A stretch of DNA of 64,000 bases from the NCBI RefSeq assembly GCF_001458395.1, contig NZ_CYSR01000020.1:1-64000 (forward strand). The letters are read 5' to 3'. The notes beneath the pieces are model-generated. The model did no database searches. It saw nothing but the letters and a program-made list of their open reading frames with translations, and was not told the origin of the DNA. This document shows, piece by piece, positions 42,784 through 51,237 of this stretch. The DNA comes from Leisingera aquaemixtae (GTDB lineage: Bacteria > Pseudomonadota > Alphaproteobacteria > Rhodobacterales > Rhodobacteraceae). The translations under genes and the position numbers were made by a program. Within the stretch, counting starts at the first letter, position 1, and every line of letters starts with the position of its first letter.

Positions 42784-44136
42784 ATGGGTATGAAGTTCAT
42801 CAAGGATATCATCGGCGAAAAGCGGGAACGGGTCCGCCTGGACGGCGCCGCCGCCCCAGCCGCGGAACCGGTGCAGCCGCCTGCAGAGGACACCGGCAGC
42901 CGCGCGCCCTTCAGCCTCGGCAGCAGCTTCCGGCTGGACCCGGAACCCGGTCCGCCCCCCGCCAGCCCGGACGCTGCCGCGTCCCTGACAGAGGCTTTCC
43001 GCGACCCGCCGGACGTGCCCGCGGCAGACCTGGACGGTGAACCGGACGATGATTTCGCCGGTTTGAGCGGGCCCGAACCGGAGGAGGATGCGATTGCCGC
43101 CTTCTTCGCCCGCGAGCAGACCCGGACCGCGGCACAGGACCGCCCGGACACCGCCGCCTTCTTCGCCGCCCCGGAGCATGACACCGCAGAGGCGGATCCC
43201 GCGGAAGCGCCGGAAGAGGATTTCTTTGCCCAGCCGGAAGACGCAGACGACGACACGGCAGAGGCCTTCGCGGCGGATCCGGATTTCAGCCGCCTGCAGC
43301 AGCCGGAGCCGGACGCGGACACCGCCAGGCCCTACCGGATCTTCACGCGCAGCCACACCGCCGGGCGGAGCCCAGACGCCATGGGAGACCGCACCGAAAC
43401 CGCCGCAGCACCTGCTCCTGAGCCGGACCCGCAGCCGGAAGTGCAGCCCGCAGTGCAGCCGGAACCCGCCTTCATCGCGGCGGACCCCCCGGCCCCTCAG
43501 GCTGCCGCGGCCCCGGCAGCGCAGCCCGCATGGGAAGCGCCCCCGGCGGAGGCGCCGCAGGCCGCCGTCTGCGCCCCTGCCGCCGCACCCATCTCAGCCC
43601 CCGCTGGCGCGCCGATTGACGTGCCCGCGCCCTCGATGGGCCGCGGCGCCAGCCGCGCGGGCCGGGTCAAGACCCGCCTCCTGGGGTTCAGCCCGGCGCA
43701 GGCCGCAGCCAGCGACCCGTTTGCCCGCAGCGCAGAGGCCGCGGCGCCCGGCTACACCCAGTTTCCCGTCGGCTGGCTCGCCATCGTGCAGGGGCCGGGC
43801 CGCGGCGCCGCCTTCACACTGTTCAGCGGCGTCACCGTGATCGGCCGCGGCGCGGATCAGACCGTGCGGCTCGACTTCGGCGACAACAGCATCTCCCGCG
43901 ACAACCACGCCGCCATCGCCTATGACCCGGAGCAGAAGTCCTTCTTCATCGGCCACGGCGGCAAGGCCAACCTGGTGCGCCGCAACGGCCGCCCCGTGCT
44001 CAGCACCGAGGCGCTGTCGGCGGGCGACGTGATCCGGATCGGCGAAACCACCCTGCGCTTCGTGCCGCTGTGCGGCGCCGACTTCGGCTGGGACCAGCCG
44101 CAACACAGCGATGCCGCAGATGCTGCATTCCGCTGA
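42784..44136 (+). CDS. FHA-domain protein with long acidic Pro/Ala-rich N terminus
   Basis: A 450-residue protein. Residues about 1-320 are disordered-looking, rich in Ala, Pro, Asp and Glu, with a basic patch VKTRLLGF near 295-302. The FHA fold occupies about 330-428: the phosphothreonine-binding residues lie in VIGRGADQTVRL and NSISRDNHAAIAY, and the strand ends VIRIGETTLRFVPLC. It probably binds a phosphothreonine made by the adjacent kinase, perhaps in its own tail. It begins five bases after the kinase stop and overlaps the phosphatase gene by 26 bp. Confidence 0.9.
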   Translation: MGMKFIKDIIGEKRERVRLDGAAAPAAEPVQPPAEDTGSRAPFSLGSSFRLDPEPGPPPASPDAAASLTEAFRDPPDVPAADLDGEPDDDFAGLSGPEPEEDAIAAFFAREQTRTAAQDRPDTAAFFAAPEHDTAEADPAEAPEEDFFAQPEDADDDTAEAFAADPDFSRLQQPEPDADTARPYRIFTRSHTAGRSPDAMGDRTETAAAPAPEPDPQPEVQPAVQPEPAFIAADPPAPQAAAAPAAQPAWEAPPAEAPQAAVCAPAAAPISAPAGAPIDVPAPSMGRGASRAGRVKTRLLGFSPAQAAASDPFARSAEAAAPGYTQFPVGWLAIVQGPGRGAAFTLFSGVTVIGRGADQTVRLDFGDNSISRDNHAAIAYDPEQKSFFIGHGGKANLVRRNGRPVLSTEALSAGDVIRIGETTLRFVPLCGADFGWDQPQHSDAADAAFR

Positions 44137-45088
44137 GATCGAATACGACGCCGCGACGGCCCTCAGCCAGGGCCGCCGCGAGCGTCAGGAGGATGCGGTC
44201 GCCGCCGATTTCCCGGCCGGCACCGGCACCGGCTTTGCGGTGCTGGCCGACGGCATGGGCGGCCATGCGGCCGGCGACATCGCCAGCCGGATCGTGGTGA
44301 CCGAGGTGTTCAGCGAGCTGAAGCTGCAGGCCGGCGATCCCGCGGCGCTGGAACAGGCCATCGGCGCGGTGCTGCAGCAGGCCGCCAATGGCGCCGACGC
44401 CTGTCTTGGCGAATATGCCAGCCATCAGCCCCAGGCCCGCGGCATGGGCGCCACCCTGCTGGCGCCGGTGCTGTTTTGCGACCGGCTCTATTGGATCTCG
44501 GCCGGCGACTCGCCGCTCTACCTGTTCCGCAAGGGCAGCCTGATCCGGCTCAACGCCGATCACTCGATGGCGTCTGAATTGGATGGCCTGGTGGCCGAGG
44601 GCCGGATGGACGCCGCCGAGGCCGCCAGCCACCCGGACCGCCACTGCGTCACCTCGGTGCTGACCGGCGCGGGCATCCCCCGCATCGACTGCCGCAGCGC
44701 CCCGGTGCGCCTGCAGGCGGGCGATATCGTGCTGGCCGCCAGCGACGGGCTGCAATTCCTGCCCGAAGCCGAAATCGCCGCCGTGCTGGCCGCCGAATGC
44801 CTGAGCCCCAGCGCCCGCATCGGTGCGGTGCTGATGCAGCGGCTGAAGGCTCTGAACGCACCCGAACAGGACAATGCCGCGCTCTGCGTCATCAAACCCT
44901 TCGACCCGCGCGCCAGGCACCCTGAACCGGCCCCGGCTCCGGCGCGGGACCTGGCACAGCCCGCGCCCCCGCCGCAAGCCCCGGCTCCGCGCCCCCGCGG
45001 CGGCCGCCGCGTCGTGACCCTGCTGGCCTCCGCGACATGGCGCGCCGCGCCCGCCGCCAGCCAAACCAAGACGGATGCACCGGTGTGA
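44111..45088 (+). CDS. PP2C-family Ser/Thr phosphatase
   Basis: A 325-residue phosphatase with PP2C metal-binding motifs: RRERQEDAV (about 22-30), LADGMGGHAAGD (45-56), GMGATLLAP, WISAGDSPLYLFR, LAASDGLQFL and DNAALCVI. All acidic ligands are present, so it should dephosphorylate targets of the neighbouring kinase. Beyond residue about 265 is a Pro/Ala/Arg-rich tail. The frame overlaps the FHA gene upstream and the P-loop gene downstream (GTGA). Confidence 0.92.
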   Translation: MPQMLHSAEIEYDAATALSQGRRERQEDAVAADFPAGTGTGFAVLADGMGGHAAGDIASRIVVTEVFSELKLQAGDPAALEQAIGAVLQQAANGADACLGEYASHQPQARGMGATLLAPVLFCDRLYWISAGDSPLYLFRKGSLIRLNADHSMASELDGLVAEGRMDAAEAASHPDRHCVTSVLTGAGIPRIDCRSAPVRLQAGDIVLAASDGLQFLPEAEIAAVLAAECLSPSARIGAVLMQRLKALNAPEQDNAALCVIKPFDPRARHPEPAPAPARDLAQPAPPPQAPAPRPRGGRRVVTLLASATWRAAPAASQTKTDAPV

Positions 45089-46287
45089 GCCTCTCCCAGC
45101 GAGACATAACCCCGCTTGCCGGCCAGCTGGAGCACACGCTCAGCACCGGGCTGCTGCCGCCGGACGTGACCGGCTGGGGCAGCCAGCTGCTGCAGCGGCT
45201 GCGCCAGCCGGTCCGGGTGGCTGTCACCGGCGCCCCGGGCACCGGCAAATCGGCGCTGATCGACATGCTTCTGGGCCGGGTGGTGATCGGCAGGGCCGCC
45301 GCGGGCCTGCCGGTCGAGATCTGCTACGGGCCCGAGGAGCAGGTGGTGTTCGACACCCCTGCCGGCACGCGCCGGCAGCAGGCCGGCTGCCTGGCAGACA
45401 CCGCCGTGCCGCCGGATGCGCTGCGGGTGCGCCAGCACCTGCCCGACCTGCGGCTGCGCGCCCACAGCTTTTGCGAAATCCCGCTGGCAGGCCCGCCCGG
45501 CCGCCAGCAGGACACGCTGCAGCAGGCCGCCGCCATGGCGGACATCATCCTGTGGTGCAGCGAAACCTTCCCCGAGGCCGAGCAGGCCCTGTGGTCGGCA
45601 ATGCCCGACAGCACCAAGGATCACAGCTTTCTGGTCCTCACCATGGCCGACCGCCAGATCATGCGCGGCATCCTTCCCGGCCTGATCCAGTCGCTGGAGC
45701 CGGTCGCCGCAGAGGAGTTTCTCGGCGTCTACCCGGTGGCCGCCATCCAGGGCCTGACGGCGCAGACCGCCGGCGCCCCGGCAGAGGGTCTGTGGCGCTC
45801 CAGCGGCGGCAGGCAGCTGGCCGAAGACGTGCAGCGACAGATCGGCCTGGGCCGCGCCTCGGATGCGGATCAGGCGGAACTGCTGATCCGCCAGTTTGGC
45901 GGCCCCCTCCCGGCAGACGCTCCGCCGCCGCCCGCGGTCAGCACCGCCCGCCCCGCCGCAGCACCGCCAGCCCCCGCCGCCAGCCTGGCCGCGGCGCTGG
46001 ACCAGCTGCACAGCGGCGCCGAGGACATGCTGGCCCAGGCCGAAGCGGCCGGCGGCCCGCAGGCAGGCCCTGTCCTGGCGCACTGTATGGACCTGATCCG
46101 CAGCCTGTCCGCCTCGCTGGAGGCCCTGCCCGGCAGCGCCGCGGTCAGCGCCGCCCGCGACGCCGCCCAGGACGGCGAGGAGCTGTTGATGCTGTGCCAG
46201 CTGGAACAGGACGAAGACGCGGCCATCGACGCGGTGACGCTGCTTTTCCAACTGAAGAAGGAGCTGGCCGAAGTCCCCCCCGGGTAG
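45085..46287 (+). CDS. P-loop GTPase-like protein, divergent
   Basis: A 400-residue protein from GTG 45085, sharing bases with the PP2C stop. Walker A GAPGTGKS (49-56) follows a helical lead of about 40 residues. The position of the GTPase DTPG is occupied by the degenerate EIPLAGPPG, and TMAD could serve as the TxxD guanine-specificity motif, so nucleotide choice and hydrolysis are uncertain. From about 290 on the protein is Ala-rich and predicted helical (ALDQLHSGAEDMLAQAEAAGG). It is probably a regulatory or partner subunit of the dynamin-like GTPase encoded next. Confidence 0.75.
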   Translation: MSLSQRDITPLAGQLEHTLSTGLLPPDVTGWGSQLLQRLRQPVRVAVTGAPGTGKSALIDMLLGRVVIGRAAAGLPVEICYGPEEQVVFDTPAGTRRQQAGCLADTAVPPDALRVRQHLPDLRLRAHSFCEIPLAGPPGRQQDTLQQAAAMADIILWCSETFPEAEQALWSAMPDSTKDHSFLVLTMADRQIMRGILPGLIQSLEPVAAEEFLGVYPVAAIQGLTAQTAGAPAEGLWRSSGGRQLAEDVQRQIGLGRASDADQAELLIRQFGGPLPADAPPPPAVSTARPAAAPPAPAASLAAALDQLHSGAEDMLAQAEAAGGPQAGPVLAHCMDLIRSLSASLEALPGSAAVSAARDAAQDGEELLMLCQLEQDEDAAIDAVTLLFQLKKELAEVPPG

Positions 46288-46345
46288 CGCCCGCGCCCGG
46301 AAACGCGCCCAAGAACACGCCAATGCAGGAACAGCAGATTCAGCC

Positions 46346-48406
46346 ATGAACATGGAAGCCCAGATCGAGAGTGCCACCGACATCCGCGCCTCCGCGCGGC
46401 CGACCAACCTGAACGCCGGGCTGGAGCCGCTGGCGGCATATGCCCGCAAGGCGCAGCGGCTGGATACCGCGCTGGCCGCCCTTGCCGGGGTGTCGGGCGA
46501 GCGGGTCCGGCGCAGCCTGGCCCGGCTGCAGGCGGAACTCGCCGCGTTCGAGCCCAGCGTCACCCTGCTGGGGCAGGTGAAATCCGGCAAGACCTCCCTG
46601 GTGAACGCCATGGCAGGCTGGGCCGACCTGCTGCCCTCCGACGTCAATCCCTGGACCTCGGTTGTCACCTCATTGCACCTGGAACCGGACGGGACCCGCA
46701 CCGAAAACAAGGCCAGCTTCCAGTTCATGACCGAGGACGAATGGGACCGGCTGACCACCAAAGGCGGCCGCATCGGTGAAATGGCGGGCCGCGCAGGCGC
46801 CGGCAGCGAGCTGCAGAAGATCCGCGCCCAGATCGAGGAGATGCGCGAACGCTCCCGCCAGCGGCTGGGCCGCAAGTTCGAACTCCTGATGGGGCAGAAG
46901 CACGATTACGGCTATTTCGACAAGAACCTGATCGAACGCTACATCTGCCTCGGCGACGACTTCGGCGGCGAAGAGCCGGGCGGCGCGGACGAACAGGGCC
47001 GCTTTGCCGACATCACCCGCGCCGCCGATCTGTACCTGAACTGCCAGAGCGTGCCGCACCGCCTCTGCCTGCGCGACACGCCGGGCGTAAACGACACCTT
47101 CATGATGCGCGAGCAGATCACCATCCAGGCGATCCGCGACAGCCGCATCTGCGTGGTGGTGCTGTCGGCGGGCCAGGCGCTCACCTCGGTCGATATGGGG
47201 CTGATCCGGATGATCTCCAGCCTCAAATCGCGCGAGGTGGTGATCTTCGTCAACCGCATCGACGAACTGGCCGACCCCGCAAACCAGGTGGCCGAGATCG
47301 AGGCCAGCATCCGCCAGACCCTGCAAGCGCACCACGGCCCGCAGGAGGCCACCATCCTGTTCGGCAGCGCCTATTGGGCCAACAAGGTGCTGACCGGCGG
47401 GCTGGAGGATATGGATCCGGCCAGCTCCGCCGCGCTGCTCAGCTGGGCCGAGGCGTCGGTCAACGCGTCCCACGCCAAGGCCACCGCCCAGAACATGGTG
47501 TGGGAGCTGTCGGGCATCCCGGCCCTGAACCGCGCGGTCTCCGAACGCATCGCCGCCGACCTCGGCACCCCGCTGCTGACGCGCATTGCCGCCTCCGCCA
47601 CCACGGCCGCCACCGGCCAGCAGGCCGCCAACGCGGTCCTGGTGCAGGGCGAGGGCAGCGGCGGCGGCGCCAACCTGCACGACGTCCGCACCGCTTTCGA
47701 GGATCTGTGCCAGAGCCACCTTGAGGCGCTGGAGGCGGAGGCGGGCCAGGTGCTCGACGCCTTCCGCGACCGCGCCGACCGGGCGCATGCCACCTTTACC
47801 GACCGCGCCACCCACGCGCTGATCGACCATCTGGAGAAATGGGGCGAGGACTGCCATTGGGAATACGACCCGGCCGGGCTGCGGATGCTGCTGCGCTCTG
47901 CCTACTCGGTGATGGCCAGCCGCCTGCAATCCGCCGCGCAGACCCGCTACGAGGCCGCGGTGCAGGATGTGGCAGAGCTGCTGTATGACGGCTTCGGCCC
48001 GGCGGTCGAGGGCATCCAGCTGGCGGTGCCCGAGGTGCCCCAGCCCGCCTCGCCGGTGGCGCTGGCGCAGTCCATCGCACTGGATTTCAACGACAGCTGG
48101 TGGGCCTCCTGGTGGCGCCGCACCCGCGGCTACAAGGCCTTTGCCAAACAGTTCCGCAGCCTGGTCGCTGGCGAGACAGAGGATTTCATGACCCAGCTCA
48201 AGACCGTGCAGACCGCGGACGCCCGCGCCGCCATCCTCGCCCGGCTGCAGGGCTTCTTCGACGATCAGCGCGACATCCTGCTGGAAATCGCCGACTGCCG
48301 CCGCGGCGGCGGCGACATGCAGGCGCTGTTTGCCGGCGATGAGGCCCGCCGCCGCCAGACCCAGACCGCCACCGCCTTGGAAACCCTCAGGAGCTTCACC
48401 GCATGA
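46346..48406 (+). CDS. Dynamin-like large GTPase
   Basis: A 686-residue protein with a complete GTPase domain: G1 GQVKSGKTS (76-84), G3 DTPG (244-247) and G4 NRID (303-306). About 110 residues separate the G2 region (NPWTSVVTSL) from the start of the G3 strand, much of it charged helix. After about 430 it is mainly helical (AFEDLCQSHLEALEAEAGQVLDAFRDRADRAHATF), as in the stalk of bacterial dynamin-like proteins, with a Trp-rich patch (SWWASWWRR) near 590 that could touch membrane. It starts 58 bp after the previous gene and overlaps the next by ATGA. Role unknown. Confidence 0.85.
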   Translation: MNMEAQIESATDIRASARPTNLNAGLEPLAAYARKAQRLDTALAALAGVSGERVRRSLARLQAELAAFEPSVTLLGQVKSGKTSLVNAMAGWADLLPSDVNPWTSVVTSLHLEPDGTRTENKASFQFMTEDEWDRLTTKGGRIGEMAGRAGAGSELQKIRAQIEEMRERSRQRLGRKFELLMGQKHDYGYFDKNLIERYICLGDDFGGEEPGGADEQGRFADITRAADLYLNCQSVPHRLCLRDTPGVNDTFMMREQITIQAIRDSRICVVVLSAGQALTSVDMGLIRMISSLKSREVVIFVNRIDELADPANQVAEIEASIRQTLQAHHGPQEATILFGSAYWANKVLTGGLEDMDPASSAALLSWAEASVNASHAKATAQNMVWELSGIPALNRAVSERIAADLGTPLLTRIAASATTAATGQQAANAVLVQGEGSGGGANLHDVRTAFEDLCQSHLEALEAEAGQVLDAFRDRADRAHATFTDRATHALIDHLEKWGEDCHWEYDPAGLRMLLRSAYSVMASRLQSAAQTRYEAAVQDVAELLYDGFGPAVEGIQLAVPEVPQPASPVALAQSIALDFNDSWWASWWRRTRGYKAFAKQFRSLVAGETEDFMTQLKTVQTADARAAILARLQGFFDDQRDILLEIADCRRGGGDMQALFAGDEARRRQTQTATALETLRSFTA

Positions 48407-49389
48407 CCCAGCACACCGCCATTCCTGCCCCCCTCGCTCCAGACGCGGCCCCGGCGCGCAAGCCCCGCCTGGCGCTGATGGGGGAATTCAGCGCCGGCAA
48501 AAGCACCCTGACCAACCTGCTGGCCGGCCGCGCCCCGCTCCCCACACGCGTCACCGCCACCCGGCTGCCGCCGGTCTGGCTGTCGCACGGGCCGGAGGGC
48601 GCCAGCCTCACCGGCACCGACGGCAGCGAAACCCCGGTGCCGCTGGAGGACATCGCCGCGGCACCGCTGGAAAGCACCGCACTGATCCGCCTGACCCTGC
48701 CCGCCGAGGCGCTGGAGCTGTGCGATCTGATCGACATGCCCGGCATCTCCGACCCGAACATGCCCGCCAGCGTCTGGCAGGCCCTGCTGCCCGAGGTCGA
48801 CAGCGTGATCTGGTGCACCCATGCCACCCAGGCCTGGCGCCAGTCCGAAGCCGCCGCGTGGGAGGAGATCTCCAGCCGCCTCAGCGGCCCCAGCACCCTG
48901 CTGATCACCCACTTCGACAAGCTGCGCAATCCCCGCGACCAGGACCGCGTGCTGCGCCGCGTGCAAAAGGAAACCGGCGATGCCTTCAACGCCATCTTCC
49001 CGCTGTCGCTCAGCCAGGCGCTAACCGCGGGCGAGGATATGGAAGCATGGAAGACCAGCGGCGCCGACCGCTTTGCCGAATATTTGGTGGATCTGCTGCT
49101 GAACTGGGCAGAGCCCGGCCGCCGCCCGGCCCAGGCCGCAGCCCCGGCCCAGCCCCAGTCTGCCCCGCAAACCGCACCGCAAGCGGGCGGAGGTCCGCGC
49201 GCCGAAGTGCTGGATTTCGGCAGCAAGCGCGAGGCCGCCGCCCAGGCCCAGACACAGGCGCAGGCGCAGACAGCCGCCGGCAGCGCCGATCCCGCCAGCC
49301 GGGTGATGCCGCGCCGCGTCGCCCCGCCGGCCAAGCGCAGCCAGCGCCCAGGCCGCGCCCGCCCCGAACCCCAGCCCGCCGGAGACTGA
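48403..49389 (+). CDS. Dynamin-family-type GTPase, short
   Basis: A 328-residue GTPase with G1 GEFSAGKS (27-34), the same GEFSAGKST form as bacterial dynamin-like proteins, G3 DMPG (111-114) and THFD (170-172 region) as guanine-specificity motif. The stalk is missing: after about 240 the protein turns into a Gln/Ala/Pro low-complexity and Arg-rich tail. It is therefore a stand-alone G domain that may pair with the large GTPase, whose stop overlaps its start. Confidence 0.82.
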   Translation: MTQHTAIPAPLAPDAAPARKPRLALMGEFSAGKSTLTNLLAGRAPLPTRVTATRLPPVWLSHGPEGASLTGTDGSETPVPLEDIAAAPLESTALIRLTLPAEALELCDLIDMPGISDPNMPASVWQALLPEVDSVIWCTHATQAWRQSEAAAWEEISSRLSGPSTLLITHFDKLRNPRDQDRVLRRVQKETGDAFNAIFPLSLSQALTAGEDMEAWKTSGADRFAEYLVDLLLNWAEPGRRPAQAAAPAQPQSAPQTAPQAGGGPRAEVLDFGSKREAAAQAQTQAQAQTAAGSADPASRVMPRRVAPPAKRSQRPGRARPEPQPAGD

Positions 49390-49446
49390 CACCGCCATGC
49401 CAGCCGCTGCCGCCCCGGATTGCCCGCGCCGCGAAGGAGACCCAAG

Positions 49447-49830
49447 GTGACGCTTGCCCGCCAGCTCGACACCCTGCGCCAAAGCGCGGACGGCTGCCGC
49501 CTGGCGGCCTTCGGCGATCTGGGCGCCAGCATCGTCCTGCGCAGCAGCAGCGCCGCCAGCGACCCGCGGGAATACCTCGACGCGCTGTGCCAGCAGGCCC
49601 GCCGCGGCTTCCTGATGCTCGACGCCGCGGTGCAGGCCGGGCCGGAGGCAGCGTGCCCGCCCGCCGATGACATCCTGATGCTGGTCCCGGGCGAGGCCCG
49701 CCTCTGCATCCGCGCGCCCGATGGCTCCGGCGACGCGCTCTTGTGCGTCTGCAGCGACGCGGACACCGCCGCCCGCCTGGCGGCACCTGCGCGGGCGCTG
49801 CTGGCCGGTCTCGGCGGGGGCGCAGAATGA
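49447..49830 (+). CDS. Small alpha/beta protein of the GTPase cassette, possibly Roadblock/LC7-like
   Basis: A 127-residue protein from GTG 49447, with GAAGGAG upstream. I recognise no family motif. The order helix (LARQLDTLRQS), two strands (CRLAAFGDLGASIVL), helix (REYLDALCQQARRGFL), three strands (DDILMLVPGEARLCIR, DALLCVC) and helix (TAARLAAPARALL) matches the Roadblock/LC7 fold, whose members bind small GTPases. That would suit its place behind three GTPase genes, but it is a structural guess. Confidence 0.6.
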   Translation: MTLARQLDTLRQSADGCRLAAFGDLGASIVLRSSSAASDPREYLDALCQQARRGFLMLDAAVQAGPEAACPPADDILMLVPGEARLCIRAPDGSGDALLCVCSDADTAARLAAPARALLAGLGGGAE

Positions 49831-50609
49831 CCAGCCCCGCCCGCCAGCTCCCCGGCGCAAAGCCCGCCCCGGACGCGCTGCACCAGGCGCTGCGGCAGCT
49901 GGCGCAGCCGGTGCAGGCGCTGACTGCCCAGGCGCAGCGCGCCGCCGCGGGGCAGGAACCGCTGCTGCCTGCCCTGCTGCGCGAAATCGGGGAAACCGTG
50001 CTGCCGCGCGAAATCACCCTTTGCATCGGCCAGACCCCCGCCGCCGTTCTCACCGCCGCCCACCGCAGGCTCGCAGGCCTCAGCCTGGGCGGCACGGCGG
50101 AGGCGGGCGCCGCGCCGGAGGACCCCGCCGCCGCCGCCCGGCTGTTTGCCGCCCGGCTGCGCCGGCTGGAGGCGCAGGCCGCAAGCGCCGGCATCACTTT
50201 CCGCCGCCGCCCCTGCGCAGCGCCGCAGGGCGCAGGCAGCTGCACCGCCGCCCAGCTGCAGGAAGCGCTCGCCGCTGCCAGCCGCAGCCCGCTCGGCACG
50301 CTGCGCAGCGCCGCCGCGGCGCAGGCCCTGGCGTGGATCCATTGCCCTGCCGGTGCGCAGGCGCCGGTCAGCGGCGGCCCTGCCCCCCTGCTGCAACAGC
50401 TGCAGGCGGTCCGCAGCGCCTTTGCCGCCAGCGCCGCCCGCCCGGGATCGGCCAGAATGCCCGCCCACAGGCCCGACTGCCTGCTGCTGCCGGTCTCGCC
50501 TAATCTGCGCATCCTGGCCGCCGCCCATGAGGATGAGCTGCTGCTTCTGGCGCTGCCGCCCGGGGCCGTCCCCGGCCTGATCGAGACCTGGGACGCCCTG
50601 TTCTCCTGA
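49827..50609 (+). CDS. Uncharacterised Ala-rich protein, last gene of the GTPase cassette
   Basis: A 260-residue protein I cannot assign. It starts within the previous stop (ATGA). The first 190 residues are mostly helical and Ala-rich (PDALHQALRQLAQPVQALTAQ). The last third (about 150-260) follows the same strand/helix order as the preceding protein: LGTLRSAAAAQALAWI, then a helix, then PDCLLLPVSPNLRILAAA, DELLLLALP and a final helix LIETWDALF. A shared domain between the two is possible. It ends 21 bp from the convergent TlpA-like gene. Confidence 0.6.
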   Translation: MTSPARQLPGAKPAPDALHQALRQLAQPVQALTAQAQRAAAGQEPLLPALLREIGETVLPREITLCIGQTPAAVLTAAHRRLAGLSLGGTAEAGAAPEDPAAAARLFAARLRRLEAQAASAGITFRRRPCAAPQGAGSCTAAQLQEALAAASRSPLGTLRSAAAAQALAWIHCPAGAQAPVSGGPAPLLQQLQAVRSAFAASAARPGSARMPAHRPDCLLLPVSPNLRILAAAHEDELLLLALPPGAVPGLIETWDALFS

Positions 50610-50630
50610 CGTCTTCTGCCCCGGCACGGC

Positions 50631-51161
50631 TCAGACCGTGCAGCCCGCCGGGCCGCAGCCGCCCGCGGGTCCGGCCCCGTCCGGCGCGGCGTCCGACGCC
50701 GCCGGCGCGTCCTCCGCCATCAGCGCGGCAATTTCCGCCCCCAGCCGCAGCTCCGAAACCTCGCCGAAGTGATGCGCCCGCAACTCCCCGTCCCTGCCGA
50801 TCAGCAGCAGGCTCGGGGTGCCGCGCATCCCGTAGGCCTCCATCGTGCGCGGCATCGGCCCGCCGCCGGGCCGGTCCACCCCCACCGGAAAGGTGATCCG
50901 GTATTCCTGCAGAAACGCCGCCAGCGACACCGGCGTCATCGCCGCGTGATGCTCAAACACCGTGTGCAGCCCCAGCACCGCCACCCGGTCCTGCGGAAAA
51001 GCCGCCCGCACCTTCTGCGCCAGCGGCAGCCCGTGGCGCACACAGCCCGGGCACAGCATCTGAAACGCCTCGATCACCACCACCCTGCCCCGCAGCGACT
51101 GCAGGGTGACGGGACCGGGGCTGTTGAACCACTGCACGGTATCAAGTTCGGGTGCGGGCAT
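50631..51161 (-). CDS. TlpA/AhpC-type thioredoxin-fold protein
   Basis: A 176-residue redoxin with the active-site CxxC in FQMLCPGCVRHGLP (C37, C40) and the later cis-Pro region GMRGTPSLLLIGRDG. No signal peptide is seen, so it is probably cytosolic, unlike classic TlpA. A second Cys pair ends the protein in a Gly-rich tail (GGCGPAGC), which could bind metal or act as a resolving site. It probably reduces peroxides or disulfides. Its partner is unknown; the next gene upstream on this strand encodes an exported protein. Confidence 0.82.
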   Translation of the reverse strand: MPAPELDTVQWFNSPGPVTLQSLRGRVVVIEAFQMLCPGCVRHGLPLAQKVRAAFPQDRVAVLGLHTVFEHHAAMTPVSLAAFLQEYRITFPVGVDRPGGGPMPRTMEAYGMRGTPSLLLIGRDGELRAHHFGEVSELRLGAEIAALMAEDAPAASDAAPDGAGPAGGCGPAGCTV

Positions 51162-51237
51162 GTCTGTCTCCTTGTCTCCGCTCGGTCACAGGCGCCGCCC
51201 CGGCCCGCCCGCCAAGGGGCCGCCGGGGCAACAGGGG

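Noticed and set aside
41414-45088. Type VI secretion regulatory module (PpkA/Fha/PppA)
   Set aside because: No Tss structural genes are within the window on either side; instead dynamin-type GTPases follow.
48396-50627. 743-codon minus-strand open frame over the GTPase cassette
   Set aside because: Composition is Arg/Gly/Ser-rich without motifs, while the plus strand carries clear GTPase motifs in overlapping coupled genes.
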